A stretch of DNA of 56,920 bases. It comes from Oscillospiraceae bacterium. GTDB lineage: Bacteria; Bacillota; Clostridia; Oscillospirales; Oscillospiraceae. Positions 15,424 to 23,928 of this stretch are shown here, piece after piece. The notes below the pieces were generated by a model. That model was not told where the DNA came from, made no database searches, and saw nothing but the letters and a program-made list of their open reading frames with translations. A program made the translations under genes and the position numbers. Location: assembly GCA_009783555.1 (NCBI GenBank), contig WRDH01000016.1, forward strand, positions 1 through 56,920, given 5' to 3'. Every line of letters starts with the position of its first letter. Within the stretch, counting starts at the first letter, position 1.

Positions 15424-18400
15424 TTACTCTATATTCTTCTCAAACCATGCGTTGATATTCGCCACCAGTTCCAACGCATCCCTTATAAAGTCATCGTTCA
15501 TTTCTGCTACTCCTTGGTAGTCACCGGCTTTTGCCATGCGTTCCATTTTTTTTGCTCTTTGTGTCAAGTCTTTTGCTCCGATGCCGGCGCCGGCACCTTT
15601 CATGGTGTGGATGTCTATGATATAATCCTGCAGGGTTTCTTCGGTGAGGTTCTGCATCCTGTCAAGTTCTGCTGTTACGTTGTCGGCATAGGAGCGCATT
15701 ACGTCCAATAGAATATCCATATCGCCTTCGTATAGGGACAGACCTAAAATCGTGTTAATTCCGGGTATGTCTATTGTGATGCCTTCACTTTCGGCAGCGG
15801 CGGGTGCTTCTCCTGTATCCTCTGCTGCAGTGTCTTTTATTATCCATTGATGTATTACCGAATCTAATTTGGCGATGTTTATCGGCTTTGATACAAATGC
15901 CTGGAAGCCTTCGTCAAGGAACAGGCGTTCATTTCCTGCTACGGCGTTTGCGGTCAAGGCTATGATGGGTATGGTTTTGGCATATTCCGTGTCAATTGAG
16001 CGAATCCATTGTGTTGTTTCAATACCGTCCATGCCCGGCATCATGTGGTCCATAAAAATTGCGTCATAAACCGGTTGCTGACATCTTATCCGGTCGATAG
16101 CGTCATGCCCGTTAGATACGCAGTCAATTCTCATTTTATACTTACCCAACAGTCCTTTTGCCACATCAAGGTTGGTTGGGGAATCGTCTACGACCAGTAC
16201 GTTTGCCCAACTGAGATCGGGACGTACAAGGCGTTTTTCGGTGCTTCCTTTTGTCTCTATATAGCTGAAGTTTTGCATGCTTTCCAGAATTTGCTTGTCT
16301 ATTAATTTATCACTGACAAATCCTTGCTTGATCGATAACCGGAATGTTGAGCCGGCACCGTATTCGCTTTCTACGGTTATGCTTCCGTCCATAAGCCCGG
16401 CAAGTCCTTTTGAGATTGATAAGCCAAGTCCGGTTCCTTCAATCATGCGGTTTGCGCGTGTGTCGACTTGATTATAGTCGGAAAAGAGTTTTTTTACGTC
16501 GTCCGGGCGCATACCTATTCCGGTGTCGATGACCGAAAAGGTCAACCGCACATCGTTTTCATTTTCGCGTATGCATGTGATGGAAAGTGTAACAGATCCT
16601 TTACGCGTGTACTTAAATGCATTGCTGAGCAGGTTTACCAAAATTTGTTTTATGCGCAAATCGTCTCCGTACATCATTATGAACAAGCCGTCGCCAACGT
16701 CTAAGTTAAACTTGACCGGTTTATCGCCGATGCGGATGCTGCTGATGGTGATGATTTCGTTTAGCATGCTTGCGGATTCGTAATTAGCGGGTGTAAGCTC
16801 GAACTTGCCGGATTCTATTTTTGAGATATCAAGAACATCGTTGATGAGCCCGAGCAATGCCGAGCCTGCCGTTCCGATTTTTTGCAAGTAGTCCCTTGCT
16901 TGCTCAACGGGGGTGTCATCTTCCATTTCCAGAAGCAGTCCGATCATGCCTATAATCACGTTCATAGGAGTACGAATCTCGTGACTCATATTGGCAAGAA
17001 ATTCGCTTTTTGCCTGGCTTGCCGCACGTGCCCTGTCGTGTGCAAGTGCAAGCTCCTGCGTACGCTTCTCAACAAGCGCATGACGGTTTATCGCACTTGC
17101 CATCATAAGGCTTACGGATTTGAGAATCGATACTTCATCATCAGAGAACTCGCGTTCGACCGTACAGTCGTCAATGCTGAAAAAGCCCCAGAATTTCTCG
17201 TCCAGAAATAGCGGTATCATAACGATTGATTTAATTTCGTAGCTTAGAAATTCCTGTTCATCCTGCGGCATATTTGAAACCGGACCGCTGATGGTTATGC
17301 CCTGCGTAAATTTCTGCTCCCATAGAGGTCTGTCTTTATAAGTAAATGCCAGACCCTCAGTTACGGAATTCTTTTCCTTTCCGATTTCTCCGAACCAGCT
17401 ATACGTACAAACAAAATGCAATTCATCATCTATCATTTCATTTCGCCATATATAAATCCGGTCGGCATTCATGGCACTGCCTACACTATCCATACATTCT
17501 GAAAGCAGTTGGTGGATGTCCTCGTCGTCTTCCGTTGTAAGAAGCAAGGTCGCTGTATAATTAACGGCCTTTAACTCTGTTAAATCCCTTAAAACAACAA
17601 TCTTGCAAATCGCTTCGTTGTATTTGTCTTGTTCAAGCGTGAGCACCATGTCGCATATCCGGTTGCCGCGCGGCGTTTCTATCATAACCGCTCTGTTGGT
17701 AAATCCGTGATTGAACAGCTCTGCTTCGGGAGTTTTGCCATCCACATGGATCAGATCGGCTATATTTTTCCCGATAACGCTGCAGCCCATCAGCGTAGTG
17801 GCAGCATTGTTTTCCAGAGTTATTATGTTGTTGTGGTTTAGAGCTAAAATAGGCATTTCTACCGACGTAAAGACATACTCGGATGTATTCGATATGGTTG
17901 CTCCGAATGTTTTGTACTTTTTCATTATGATAAAAACTTGTATACTGGACGGCAACAATGCGACTGCCGCTAACGGGACGCTGGTGCCACCCATAAAAAT
18001 CGGAGTAATAAGCTCTGTTATGAATCCGATTGGAGCGGCAAACATCGTAAGCAGAATCAATACAATGATCATTTTACGGTATCCCTTTTGTTCGGATTTG
18101 CGCAGCCATATAATATATGAGCTTACGATACCTATTGAGAATAAAGTCATACAGATAAACAGGATTATAAAAGGATAGTTGGTTGAATAAGCAAACTGAT
18201 TCCCATATTGCGTATGTACAATATTAATGCCGCCCGTGAAGATGCAAAGCAAAAGAACTGCTGCCAGGATGAACGGGGTTATACTAAGAATGATTTTTAC
18301 GGTCTTATTATTGATATCAGCTATACTTGATAAAAACATCAGCCACAGCGGAAAGAGCATCCAGCCGGTAACAAAACCGAAAGCCCAGAATATCCGGGTC

Positions 18401-18600
18401 AGAGCATCCTGGTCGGAAATTTTCATAAGCCCATAGAAAAAACTGCTCAAAACCAGCGTCGTGATTACGAGTATGTAATTACGACGTATTTTTGTCATGG
18501 TGTCAGATACAAACGTTGATACGATTAAACAAAGATAACTTACACTGGTCAATAACAACAATATCGCAATAAAAATACCCCAATTAAACGCATCAGGCAT
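15424..18600 (-). CDS. Membrane hybrid histidine kinase (7TM-PAS-GAF-HK-REC-HPt)
   Basis: This 1058-residue sensor kinase has about seven transmembrane helices (residues 5-225, the histidine-kinase 7TM sensor type), a PAS-like segment (about 240-340) and a GAF domain (about 355-505). HisKA has H540 in the [10 protein letters not shown] box. The ATPase domain has N658, DTGIG (692-696) and GTGLGLS (722-728). The receiver domain has D851, and a C-terminal HPt domain has H998 ([11 protein letters not shown]). It therefore carries a complete His-Asp-His relay and can pass phosphate to another receiver. It lies on the minus strand inside the plus-strand flagellar operon. Its ligand is unknown. Confidence 0.93.
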   Translation of the reverse strand: MPDAFNWGIFIAILLLLTSVSYLCLIVSTFVSDTMTKIRRNYILVITTLVLSSFFYGLMKISDQDALTRIFWAFGFVTGWMLFPLWLMFLSSIADINNKTVKIILSITPFILAAVLLLCIFTGGINIVHTQYGNQFAYSTNYPFIILFICMTLFSIGIVSSYIIWLRKSEQKGYRKMIIVLILLTMFAAPIGFITELITPIFMGGTSVPLAAVALLPSSIQVFIIMKKYKTFGATISNTSEYVFTSVEMPILALNHNNIITLENNAATTLMGCSVIGKNIADLIHVDGKTPEAELFNHGFTNRAVMIETPRGNRICDMVLTLEQDKYNEAICKIVVLRDLTELKAVNYTATLLLTTEDDEDIHQLLSECMDSVGSAMNADRIYIWRNEMIDDELHFVCTYSWFGEIGKEKNSVTEGLAFTYKDRPLWEQKFTQGITISGPVSNMPQDEQEFLSYEIKSIVMIPLFLDEKFWGFFSIDDCTVEREFSDDEVSILKSVSLMMASAINRHALVEKRTQELALAHDRARAASQAKSEFLANMSHEIRTPMNVIIGMIGLLLEMEDDTPVEQARDYLQKIGTAGSALLGLINDVLDISKIESGKFELTPANYESASMLNEIITISSIRIGDKPVKFNLDVGDGLFIMMYGDDLRIKQILVNLLSNAFKYTRKGSVTLSITCIRENENDVRLTFSVIDTGIGMRPDDVKKLFSDYNQVDTRANRMIEGTGLGLSISKGLAGLMDGSITVESEYGAGSTFRLSIKQGFVSDKLIDKQILESMQNFSYIETKGSTEKRLVRPDLSWANVLVVDDSPTNLDVAKGLLGKYKMRIDCVSNGHDAIDRIRCQQPVYDAIFMDHMMPGMDGIETTQWIRSIDTEYAKTIPIIALTANAVAGNERLFLDEGFQAFVSKPINIAKLDSVIHQWIIKDTAAEDTGEAPAAAESEGITIDIPGINTILGLSLYEGDMDILLDVMRSYADNVTAELDRMQNLTEETLQDYIIDIHTMKGAGAGIGAKDLTQRAKKMERMAKAGDYQGVAEMNDDFIRDALELVANINAWFEKNIE

Positions 18601-18648
18601 ATGACAATACCTACCTCTATCAAAATATACAGCTATAAACGCACACAG

Positions 18649-18677
18649 AGTCTACCATATTATGCTATGGATATCAA
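18649..18677 (-). promoter_or_regulatory. Sigma-A promoter candidate for the hybrid kinase
   Basis: On the minus strand, TTGATA (18677-18672) and TAGACT (18654-18649) have a 17-base spacer. The expected start near 18642 gives a leader of about 40 nt with GAGGTAGG before the ATG at 18600. Confidence 0.45.
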
Positions 18678-18693
18678 TTTTTTTACATTCCGC

Positions 18694-18720
18694 TAATCTT
18701 TTTCAGTTTTTGTGCGATAT
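18694..18720 (+). promoter_or_regulatory. Weak sigma-28-type promoter candidate for fliK
   Basis: TAAT (18694-18697) and TGCGATAT (18713-18720) are 15 bases apart, matching three of four and six of eight positions of the flagellar sigma consensus. The start would fall just before the AGGAGG of fliK. fliK needs some promoter because the inserted genes separate it from the upstream operon. Confidence 0.3.
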
Positions 18721-18743
18721 ATAAGATATAGGAGGTGAAGCAA

Positions 18744-20027
18744 TTGAATATACCCATGGAGAAACTGTCCCAAGTGACGACCCGGACAGACTCCGGAGCG
18801 GGTGTTCGGCAGAGAGCGGGATCGGGCATTGAAGAGAGTAACTCAAGATTTGAAAGAATGTTTGAAGAAGAACTCACGAAGCAAGGATCGAAACTCATAG
18901 AAAAAGAAGCCGAAACCAAAGATAATGGCAAAGAAGTCAAGCCTGTAAAGGACGAAGACAATACAGACGAAGCACTTGCAGCCGGAGTTATGGGAAATCT
19001 ACAGAATAATGAGGTCGTTTTTATTCTCGAAGGAGATATTACATCTACCACAACCCCCGAAATACATGTTGAAAACAACACAGCACCACCGGAACCTGAG
19101 CAGATAGTAATCTCGGAAAACAACGAGGCAAAACCGGAAGTAACTGTTGAAACAAGAGAGACAAGAGAAACGAGAGAATACGCACAGGTAGCCGAAGCGG
19201 TTAACGCAGAACAGAACAAACCGGCAAACGCTGAAATAAAAGTTGAAAACAACACAGGCATTTTCGAGGATGTGATGGCACGGAAGCCGGACTTAGGGAT
19301 ACAGGAGAGCCGAAGCGATACGGATACCAGCTCCAAGTCTTTCGAAAACGGCAACCCGAGCCCTTTGGAGAATGAAAATGACACCGCACAAATAAAGGGA
19401 CAAAGCGAAAAAACATACGCAGATACAGTAAACGCAGTGAACAGTGCAATAAATGACGAAAAAATCACAACAGAAGAAAACCAACCGGTCAACGATATAC
19501 TACCGCCCCTCAGCGAAGGAATAAGACCGGAACAGTTCCAGGCTACACAGCAAATGACACAAGCAGCACTGAGCGCACCGGTCAAACCGGAAAACCTGTT
19601 TCAAGAAATGATATCACGCGTTGAAATGATGCAAAATGACACAAAGAGCGCGATGACAATCCGGCTAAATCCCGATTTTCTCGGAAAAGTAGCACTTGAA
19701 GTCTCGATAGACGCAGCAGGGTTACATGTAAAAATCAACGCGGAAGACAGTGGTGTCAGAAGCATGATAAACGGACAATTGACCGCACTGATTGAGTCAC
19801 TTGAAAACAAAGGAATCGAAGTAGTAGAGGTAGAAGTAATACACACAGGCATCAACTACGGCTCATTCCAAGACCCTCGCGAAGGTGAAAAAGAGCAGAG
19901 CAAACAGCAAAACGCTTTCAAACACGAAACAAGCTCCTCGGACGGGATTGCATTCTATACAACACTACCGGATTTGATGGAATATTATCAGGAAACAGGA
20001 GTCAGCTCAATAGAATACAGAGCATAA
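18744..20027 (+). CDS. fliK: Flagellar hook-length control protein FliK
   Basis: This protein of about 427 residues is the secreted ruler that stops hook growth and switches export to filament substrates. The first 280 residues are a low-complexity, acidic, disordered region. The C-terminal domain (about 285-390) has the conserved FliK segment SAMTIRLNPDFLGKVALEVS, then HVKINAEDSGVRSMINGQL. The TTG at 18744 lies eight bases after AGGAGG. GTG 18735 overlaps that site. In-frame ATG 18756 is an alternative. flgD and flgE follow in the usual order. Confidence 0.88.
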   Translation: MNIPMEKLSQVTTRTDSGAGVRQRAGSGIEESNSRFERMFEEELTKQGSKLIEKEAETKDNGKEVKPVKDEDNTDEALAAGVMGNLQNNEVVFILEGDITSTTTPEIHVENNTAPPEPEQIVISENNEAKPEVTVETRETRETREYAQVAEAVNAEQNKPANAEIKVENNTGIFEDVMARKPDLGIQESRSDTDTSSKSFENGNPSPLENENDTAQIKGQSEKTYADTVNAVNSAINDEKITTEENQPVNDILPPLSEGIRPEQFQATQQMTQAALSAPVKPENLFQEMISRVEMMQNDTKSAMTIRLNPDFLGKVALEVSIDAAGLHVKINAEDSGVRSMINGQLTALIESLENKGIEVVEVEVIHTGINYGSFQDPREGEKEQSKQQNAFKHETSSSDGIAFYTTLPDLMEYYQETGVSSIEYRA

Positions 20028-20106
20028 TAGGATATAAAAATGTAATTTGGGAAGGAACCCGGGTTAGAGTGAAGTATCACCACTAACTAAGAAGGGAGAC
20101 TTTCCA

Positions 20107-20925
20107 ATGTCAGTATTAGGAACAGTAACAGATCTAGTGAGCCAAACGGCAGTTCAATCGGTCGGAGCCGAACGTAAATCGGGCAGTGATATGGGAAAAC
20201 ACGATTTTCTCTTGTTGCTCTCGGCACAACTGCGTTTTCAAGACCCTTTGAATCCGCAAAGTGACTCGGACTTCGCTGCGGGGCTTGCACAGTTCTCCTC
20301 GCTTGAGCAGATGCAAAATATGAACAGCACGCTTGAAGCAATGTCAACCTATCAATCCTATGGTCTGGTCGGCAAGTTCGTTATAGCAGAAACTTTTATT
20401 GACGGAAGGCTGATTGAGATACCGGGTGTCGTGGACAGTATATTCTTCAGTAACGGTGTGGCAATGGCGCAAATCGGTGAATATATCGTTCCGGTAGCTT
20501 CTATTAAGGAAGTTTTTGACACCAACAACATATTAACGTCTGAAATGCTCCTAACGGCTTCAAACAACCTGATCGGACGTATGGTTGTTGCAGAAGTCGA
20601 CGGCGAAGATATCGAAGGTCTTGTCACAAGGGTATTTGTTGACAAAGGCTCACTTCTGGCACAGATCGACATCGGTGAAGGCGAACCGATATTTGTACCG
20701 GTCAACAGCATAGTCGACATCAGAGAGCAGGGAACAGACAAGCACACACCTAAACCCGAGGTACCACCCGATGCCGTGAACTGGCGGGATGACGGTAGAG
20801 GCGGCTTCTATGAAACATGTAAAGACGGGAAGACAAACCTCGGCCAGTGGACATGGGATGAAGCAGCATGGAAATGGGTCTATGAAGACTTCAGCGCAAA
20901 CAAAGACGAGGACAAGGCAGCGTAA
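20107..20925 (+). CDS. flgD: Flagellar hook cap protein FlgD
   Basis: This 272-residue scaffold caps the growing hook and is lost afterwards. The N-terminal export and assembly motif (KHDFLLLLSAQLRFQDPLNP, then FAAGLAQFSSLEQMQNMN) is classic FlgD. The C-terminal part differs from the usual FlgD Tudor/FlnIII layout. It ends with a tryptophan-rich stretch (NWRDDGRGGFYETCKDGK, then WTWDEAAWKWVYEDF) of unclear function. AAGGGAG precedes the ATG. It is 79 bases after fliK. Confidence 0.9.
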   Translation: MSVLGTVTDLVSQTAVQSVGAERKSGSDMGKHDFLLLLSAQLRFQDPLNPQSDSDFAAGLAQFSSLEQMQNMNSTLEAMSTYQSYGLVGKFVIAETFIDGRLIEIPGVVDSIFFSNGVAMAQIGEYIVPVASIKEVFDTNNILTSEMLLTASNNLIGRMVVAEVDGEDIEGLVTRVFVDKGSLLAQIDIGEGEPIFVPVNSIVDIREQGTDKHTPKPEVPPDAVNWRDDGRGGFYETCKDGKTNLGQWTWDEAAWKWVYEDFSANKDEDKAA

Positions 20926-21087
20926 TGATAAATGATAAATGACAAATGATAATTAACGAGAAAAGGCAATAAACATCAACGAAAATAGCTGATAAACACA
21001 CAGTAGCATGGATGCGATTTGATTACAGTTACTTAACGGATTATAAAGTAACAAAACCAAATTACAGTAAACAGGAGGAATCGCATT

Positions 21088-22506
21088 ATGATGCGCTCAC
21101 TATATTCCGGAATATCCGGTCTTAGAAACCACCAGACAAGAATGGACGTTATAGGTAATAACATAGCAAACGTAAACACCGCAGGATACAAAACCAGCCG
21201 TGTAATATTCCAAGATATTTTCAGTCAGAACGTAGCAGCCGGTATGGCGAACCAGGGTGAAATCGGCGGAACAAACCCGAAGCAAATAGGTCTCGGCATC
21301 AGGCTCTCAACGGTTGATGTTATCCACTCAAGAGCAGCCTTCCAACGCACAGACAGAGAAACCGACATGATGATAAACGGCGATGGATTCTTCATTGTCG
21401 CGCAAATGAATGACGCCGGACAGTTTGAACCTTTTTACACAAGAGCAGGCAACTTTGATATAGACAATGACGGATATCTCGTTACCAGCTCGGGGCTCTA
21501 CGTGCTTGGACGCAATGTCGAGCTTATTATGGGCGTAATAGATCCGGGTGCTGAAGCAGTCGCAGGTAGAGTTGGCAGCAATAGAGTTCCCACAGGCGGC
21601 ATTGCTCCGGTTGGCACATGGATTCAAGAAGGCTACTTCGAACCGGGAGATATAGTACCCGTAGGACTTCTGCAACGCGCAGCAGTCGGACCTCCAGCTG
21701 TAGATGCTATGCCTCCCGCTGACCCGGGTGATCCCGACGCGCCGGTAGAATTAACAGCCGGGCAGGCACAAGATTTGAACGATTTCATAAGTGATCCTGA
21801 TAATGGGGTAGTGATAGACGCAGACGGGACAAGGGCGGTGAGGACTCTCAGAGCTTGGACGACGGCAGGTGATTTAGTCGGTGCACCGAGGGAAATACTG
21901 CGAGTGGAATCTGTAACAGCCTCACCCGCGCGCGACCCCGCATTCGGACTTATACCCGGAGGAGTACACCCCGACTCGGATATAAACGGATTGTCAAGAA
22001 TCAGGATGACAGCCCTGAGAAGTACCGTACCCGTATTCAGCGAACTTCCGGAGGCTTTGCAAAATGAACTCCTGGCAGCTATGGCAATAGATGATCCGCT
22101 TTTGCAAAGAGAAGCGCTAGACGCATTCTTTATGAACTTTGATACCGAAGAAGTCGGTCTCCCGGGCTTTGCGGTTGCTGAAAACGGAGATGTATCGGTC
22201 ATCCTCGGCAACAGAAAAGTTGTTATCGGCAGAATAGCAATAGCGATGTTCTCTAACCCTCCGGGTCTTGAAAAAGGAGGCAACAGCCTCTACCGCGAAT
22301 CCGCTTCATCGGGTCCCGTGGTATTAACGGAGGCGTTCCAGGACGGAGCAGGTAAAATCGACGGCGGCGGTCTTGAAATGTCGAATGTCGACCTCGCAAA
22401 CGAGTTCACGGACATGATTGTCACACAAAGAGGATTTCAAGCAAACTCCAGGATCATAACCGTATCGGATACGATGCTTGAAGAGCTTGTAAACCTGAAA
22501 CGATAA
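21088..22506 (+). CDS. flgE: Flagellar hook protein FlgE
   Basis: This 472-residue main hook subunit has the N-terminal signature (SLYSGISGLRNHQTRMDVIG, then NNIANVNTAGYKTSR), the DMMINGDGFFIV core and the C-terminal coiled segment (LEMSNVDLANEFTDMIVTQR, then GFQANSRIITVSD). The middle (about residues 150-320) is a variable surface domain. The ATG at 21088 follows AGGAGGAATC. A 162-base gap with repeated AAATGACAAATGATAA-like words precedes it. A hairpin follows the stop. Confidence 0.96.
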   Translation: MMRSLYSGISGLRNHQTRMDVIGNNIANVNTAGYKTSRVIFQDIFSQNVAAGMANQGEIGGTNPKQIGLGIRLSTVDVIHSRAAFQRTDRETDMMINGDGFFIVAQMNDAGQFEPFYTRAGNFDIDNDGYLVTSSGLYVLGRNVELIMGVIDPGAEAVAGRVGSNRVPTGGIAPVGTWIQEGYFEPGDIVPVGLLQRAAVGPPAVDAMPPADPGDPDAPVELTAGQAQDLNDFISDPDNGVVIDADGTRAVRTLRAWTTAGDLVGAPREILRVESVTASPARDPAFGLIPGGVHPDSDINGLSRIRMTALRSTVPVFSELPEALQNELLAAMAIDDPLLQREALDAFFMNFDTEEVGLPGFAVAENGDVSVILGNRKVVIGRIAIAMFSNPPGLEKGGNSLYRESASSGPVVLTEAFQDGAGKIDGGGLEMSNVDLANEFTDMIVTQRGFQANSRIITVSDTMLEELVNLKR

Positions 22507-22520
22507 TAAGTAATAAGATG

Positions 22521-22547
22521 TGATGCGGGACTCTAAATCCCGCATCA
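22521..22547 (+). other. Stem-loop after flgE
   Basis: TGATGCGGGA (22521-22530) and TCCCGCATCA (22538-22547) form a perfect 10-bp stem with a CTCTAAA loop. There is no T-run. It may stabilise the abundant flgE mRNA or reduce read-through into flbD. Confidence 0.6.
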
Positions 22548-22574
22548 CGCAGGTACATTCGGAAGGAGTCCGTA

Positions 22575-22772
22575 ATGATTCTTGTTACAAGACTTAATAA
22601 AGCTTCGCAGTTCTATGTAAATGAAAATCTAATCGAGTTTCTCGAAGAAACGCCCGATACTATAATCACGTTAAATACGGGCAAAAAAGTCACGGTAAGC
22701 GAAAGCGCAATTGAAATCGTAGAAAAAATCCGCGAGGAACAAATAAGAATAAGGCGTGCTACAACGTTTTAA
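22575..22772 (+). CDS. flbD: FlbD/SwrD-like flagellar protein
   Basis: This 65-residue protein begins MILVTRLNKASQFYVNENLI and continues EFLEETPDTIITLNTGKK, the pattern of the small FlbD family found after flgE in Firmicutes. In Bacillus the homolog SwrD raises motor torque and supports swarming. The GGAAGGAGTCC site precedes the ATG. The usual next genes (motA, motB, fliL) are absent. Fourteen hundredths of a kilobase further on, fliM starts behind its own promoter. Confidence 0.88.
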   Translation: MILVTRLNKASQFYVNENLIEFLEETPDTIITLNTGKKVTVSESAIEIVEKIREEQIRIRRATTF

Positions 22773-22835
22773 AGTTGCAAAATCCGGGAAACCACAAGAT
22801 GTAGGGTAAAGAAACGAGCAATAGTACAAATTCTA

Positions 22836-22864
22836 TTGACAATTACGCTCAAATCCTGTTTAAT
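22836..22864 (+). promoter_or_regulatory. Sigma-A promoter for fliM-fliY
   Basis: TTGACA (22836-22841) is a perfect -35. TTTAAT (22859-22864) follows after 17 bases. The start near 22871 gives a leader of about 45 nt. It suggests that fliM-fliY can be made independently of the hook genes. Confidence 0.6.
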
Positions 22865-22914
22865 GGAGTGAATGGCAAAAATTAATAATAGGGTATGAGG
22901 GGAGTGAGTGCGGT

Positions 22915-23928
22915 TTGTCTGAAATATTATCACAATCGGAAATTGATGAACTATTAAGCGCGCTCATGACCGGAGATTCGGCGGCGGAAGCGGAGGCTTC
23001 CAGCGGTACTTCGACGATGAAGGTCAAGGAATACGACTTCAGAACCGCCAACAGATTCCCGAAAGAGCAGATGCGTACCTTCCATGTTGTCTTTGAAACG
23101 TACAGCCAGCTTTTATCAAACAGTCTTTCAAGTATCCTTCGTGTGTCGTGCGAATGTGAAATTCTTTCAATAGAAGAATGTTCATACAGTGAGTTTAACA
23201 ACTCGCTTCCCGCTCCGGTAATACTTGCGGTCATGGAAGCTCACCCGATGCATGGTTCATTATTAATGCAAATGTCACCTGAATTTGCGTATATGTTAAT
23301 CAGCCGTTTATTCGGCGGAGTAACAACAGGTGAGAATTCAAAACAGTTCACGGAAATAGAGATTGCACTGGTCGAGCGAATTCTTCGCACACAATGTGCG
23401 GTATTTGATGAAGCATGGGACAAGGTTATAGCACTTTCAATGCATATTGACAGAATAGAGACAAGTCCGCAGTTTGCTCAGATAACAGCTCCGAACGAAC
23501 CAGTAGCGGTAATAATAATCAATATAACAATGGGCGATGAATCGGGACTGATGAGCATATGTATCCCTCAAACTGCGATTGAACCGATTGCGCAGCAGCT
23601 CAACACCCGAATGTGGTTCTCAAGCGGCATACGTGACGACGGCAGAGGAGAAGAAAGACTTGCAGCAATAACAGGCATGCTGATGCACACACCGATACCG
23701 ATGACAGCATACTTCGAGCAAACACCCGCGACGGTATCCGACATAGTTAATCTCCAGGTCGGCGACGTTATAAAACTTGACCATCCGGTTGAACAACCGC
23801 TTACGATAAAAGTCCAGCATATACCAAAATTCAAGGCAACAATAGGAACGCTTGGTCACAAGTATGCAATGCAAGTTATTGAAGTCCTGATGGAAGAGGA
23901 GGCACAAAATGAATCTCTCACAAGATGA
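22915..23928 (+). CDS. fliM: Flagellar motor switch protein FliM
   Basis: This 337-residue C-ring protein binds phosphorylated CheY through its N-terminus and reverses the motor. The CheY-binding peptide is LSQSEIDELLSAL (about residues 5-17). The middle CheC-like domain includes YDFRTANRFPKEQMRTFHVV, then SLLMQMSPEFAYMLISRLFGG. The C-terminal SpoA domain includes LQVGDVIKLDHPVEQPLTIK. The start is TTG 22915 behind GGGGAG. The 3' end overlaps fliY by 20 bases. Confidence 0.95.
   Translation: MSEILSQSEIDELLSALMTGDSAAEAEASSGTSTMKVKEYDFRTANRFPKEQMRTFHVVFETYSQLLSNSLSSILRVSCECEILSIEECSYSEFNNSLPAPVILAVMEAHPMHGSLLMQMSPEFAYMLISRLFGGVTTGENSKQFTEIEIALVERILRTQCAVFDEAWDKVIALSMHIDRIETSPQFAQITAPNEPVAVIIINITMGDESGLMSICIPQTAIEPIAQQLNTRMWFSSGIRDDGRGEERLAAITGMLMHTPIPMTAYFEQTPATVSDIVNLQVGDVIKLDHPVEQPLTIKVQHIPKFKATIGTLGHKYAMQVIEVLMEEEAQNESLTR

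Noticed and set aside
20926-21087. AAATGACAAATGATAA words as a specific regulatory site for flgE
   Set aside because: Similar words occur before fliI (11262) and before the ferredoxin gene (50383), so they look like dispersed low-complexity sequence.
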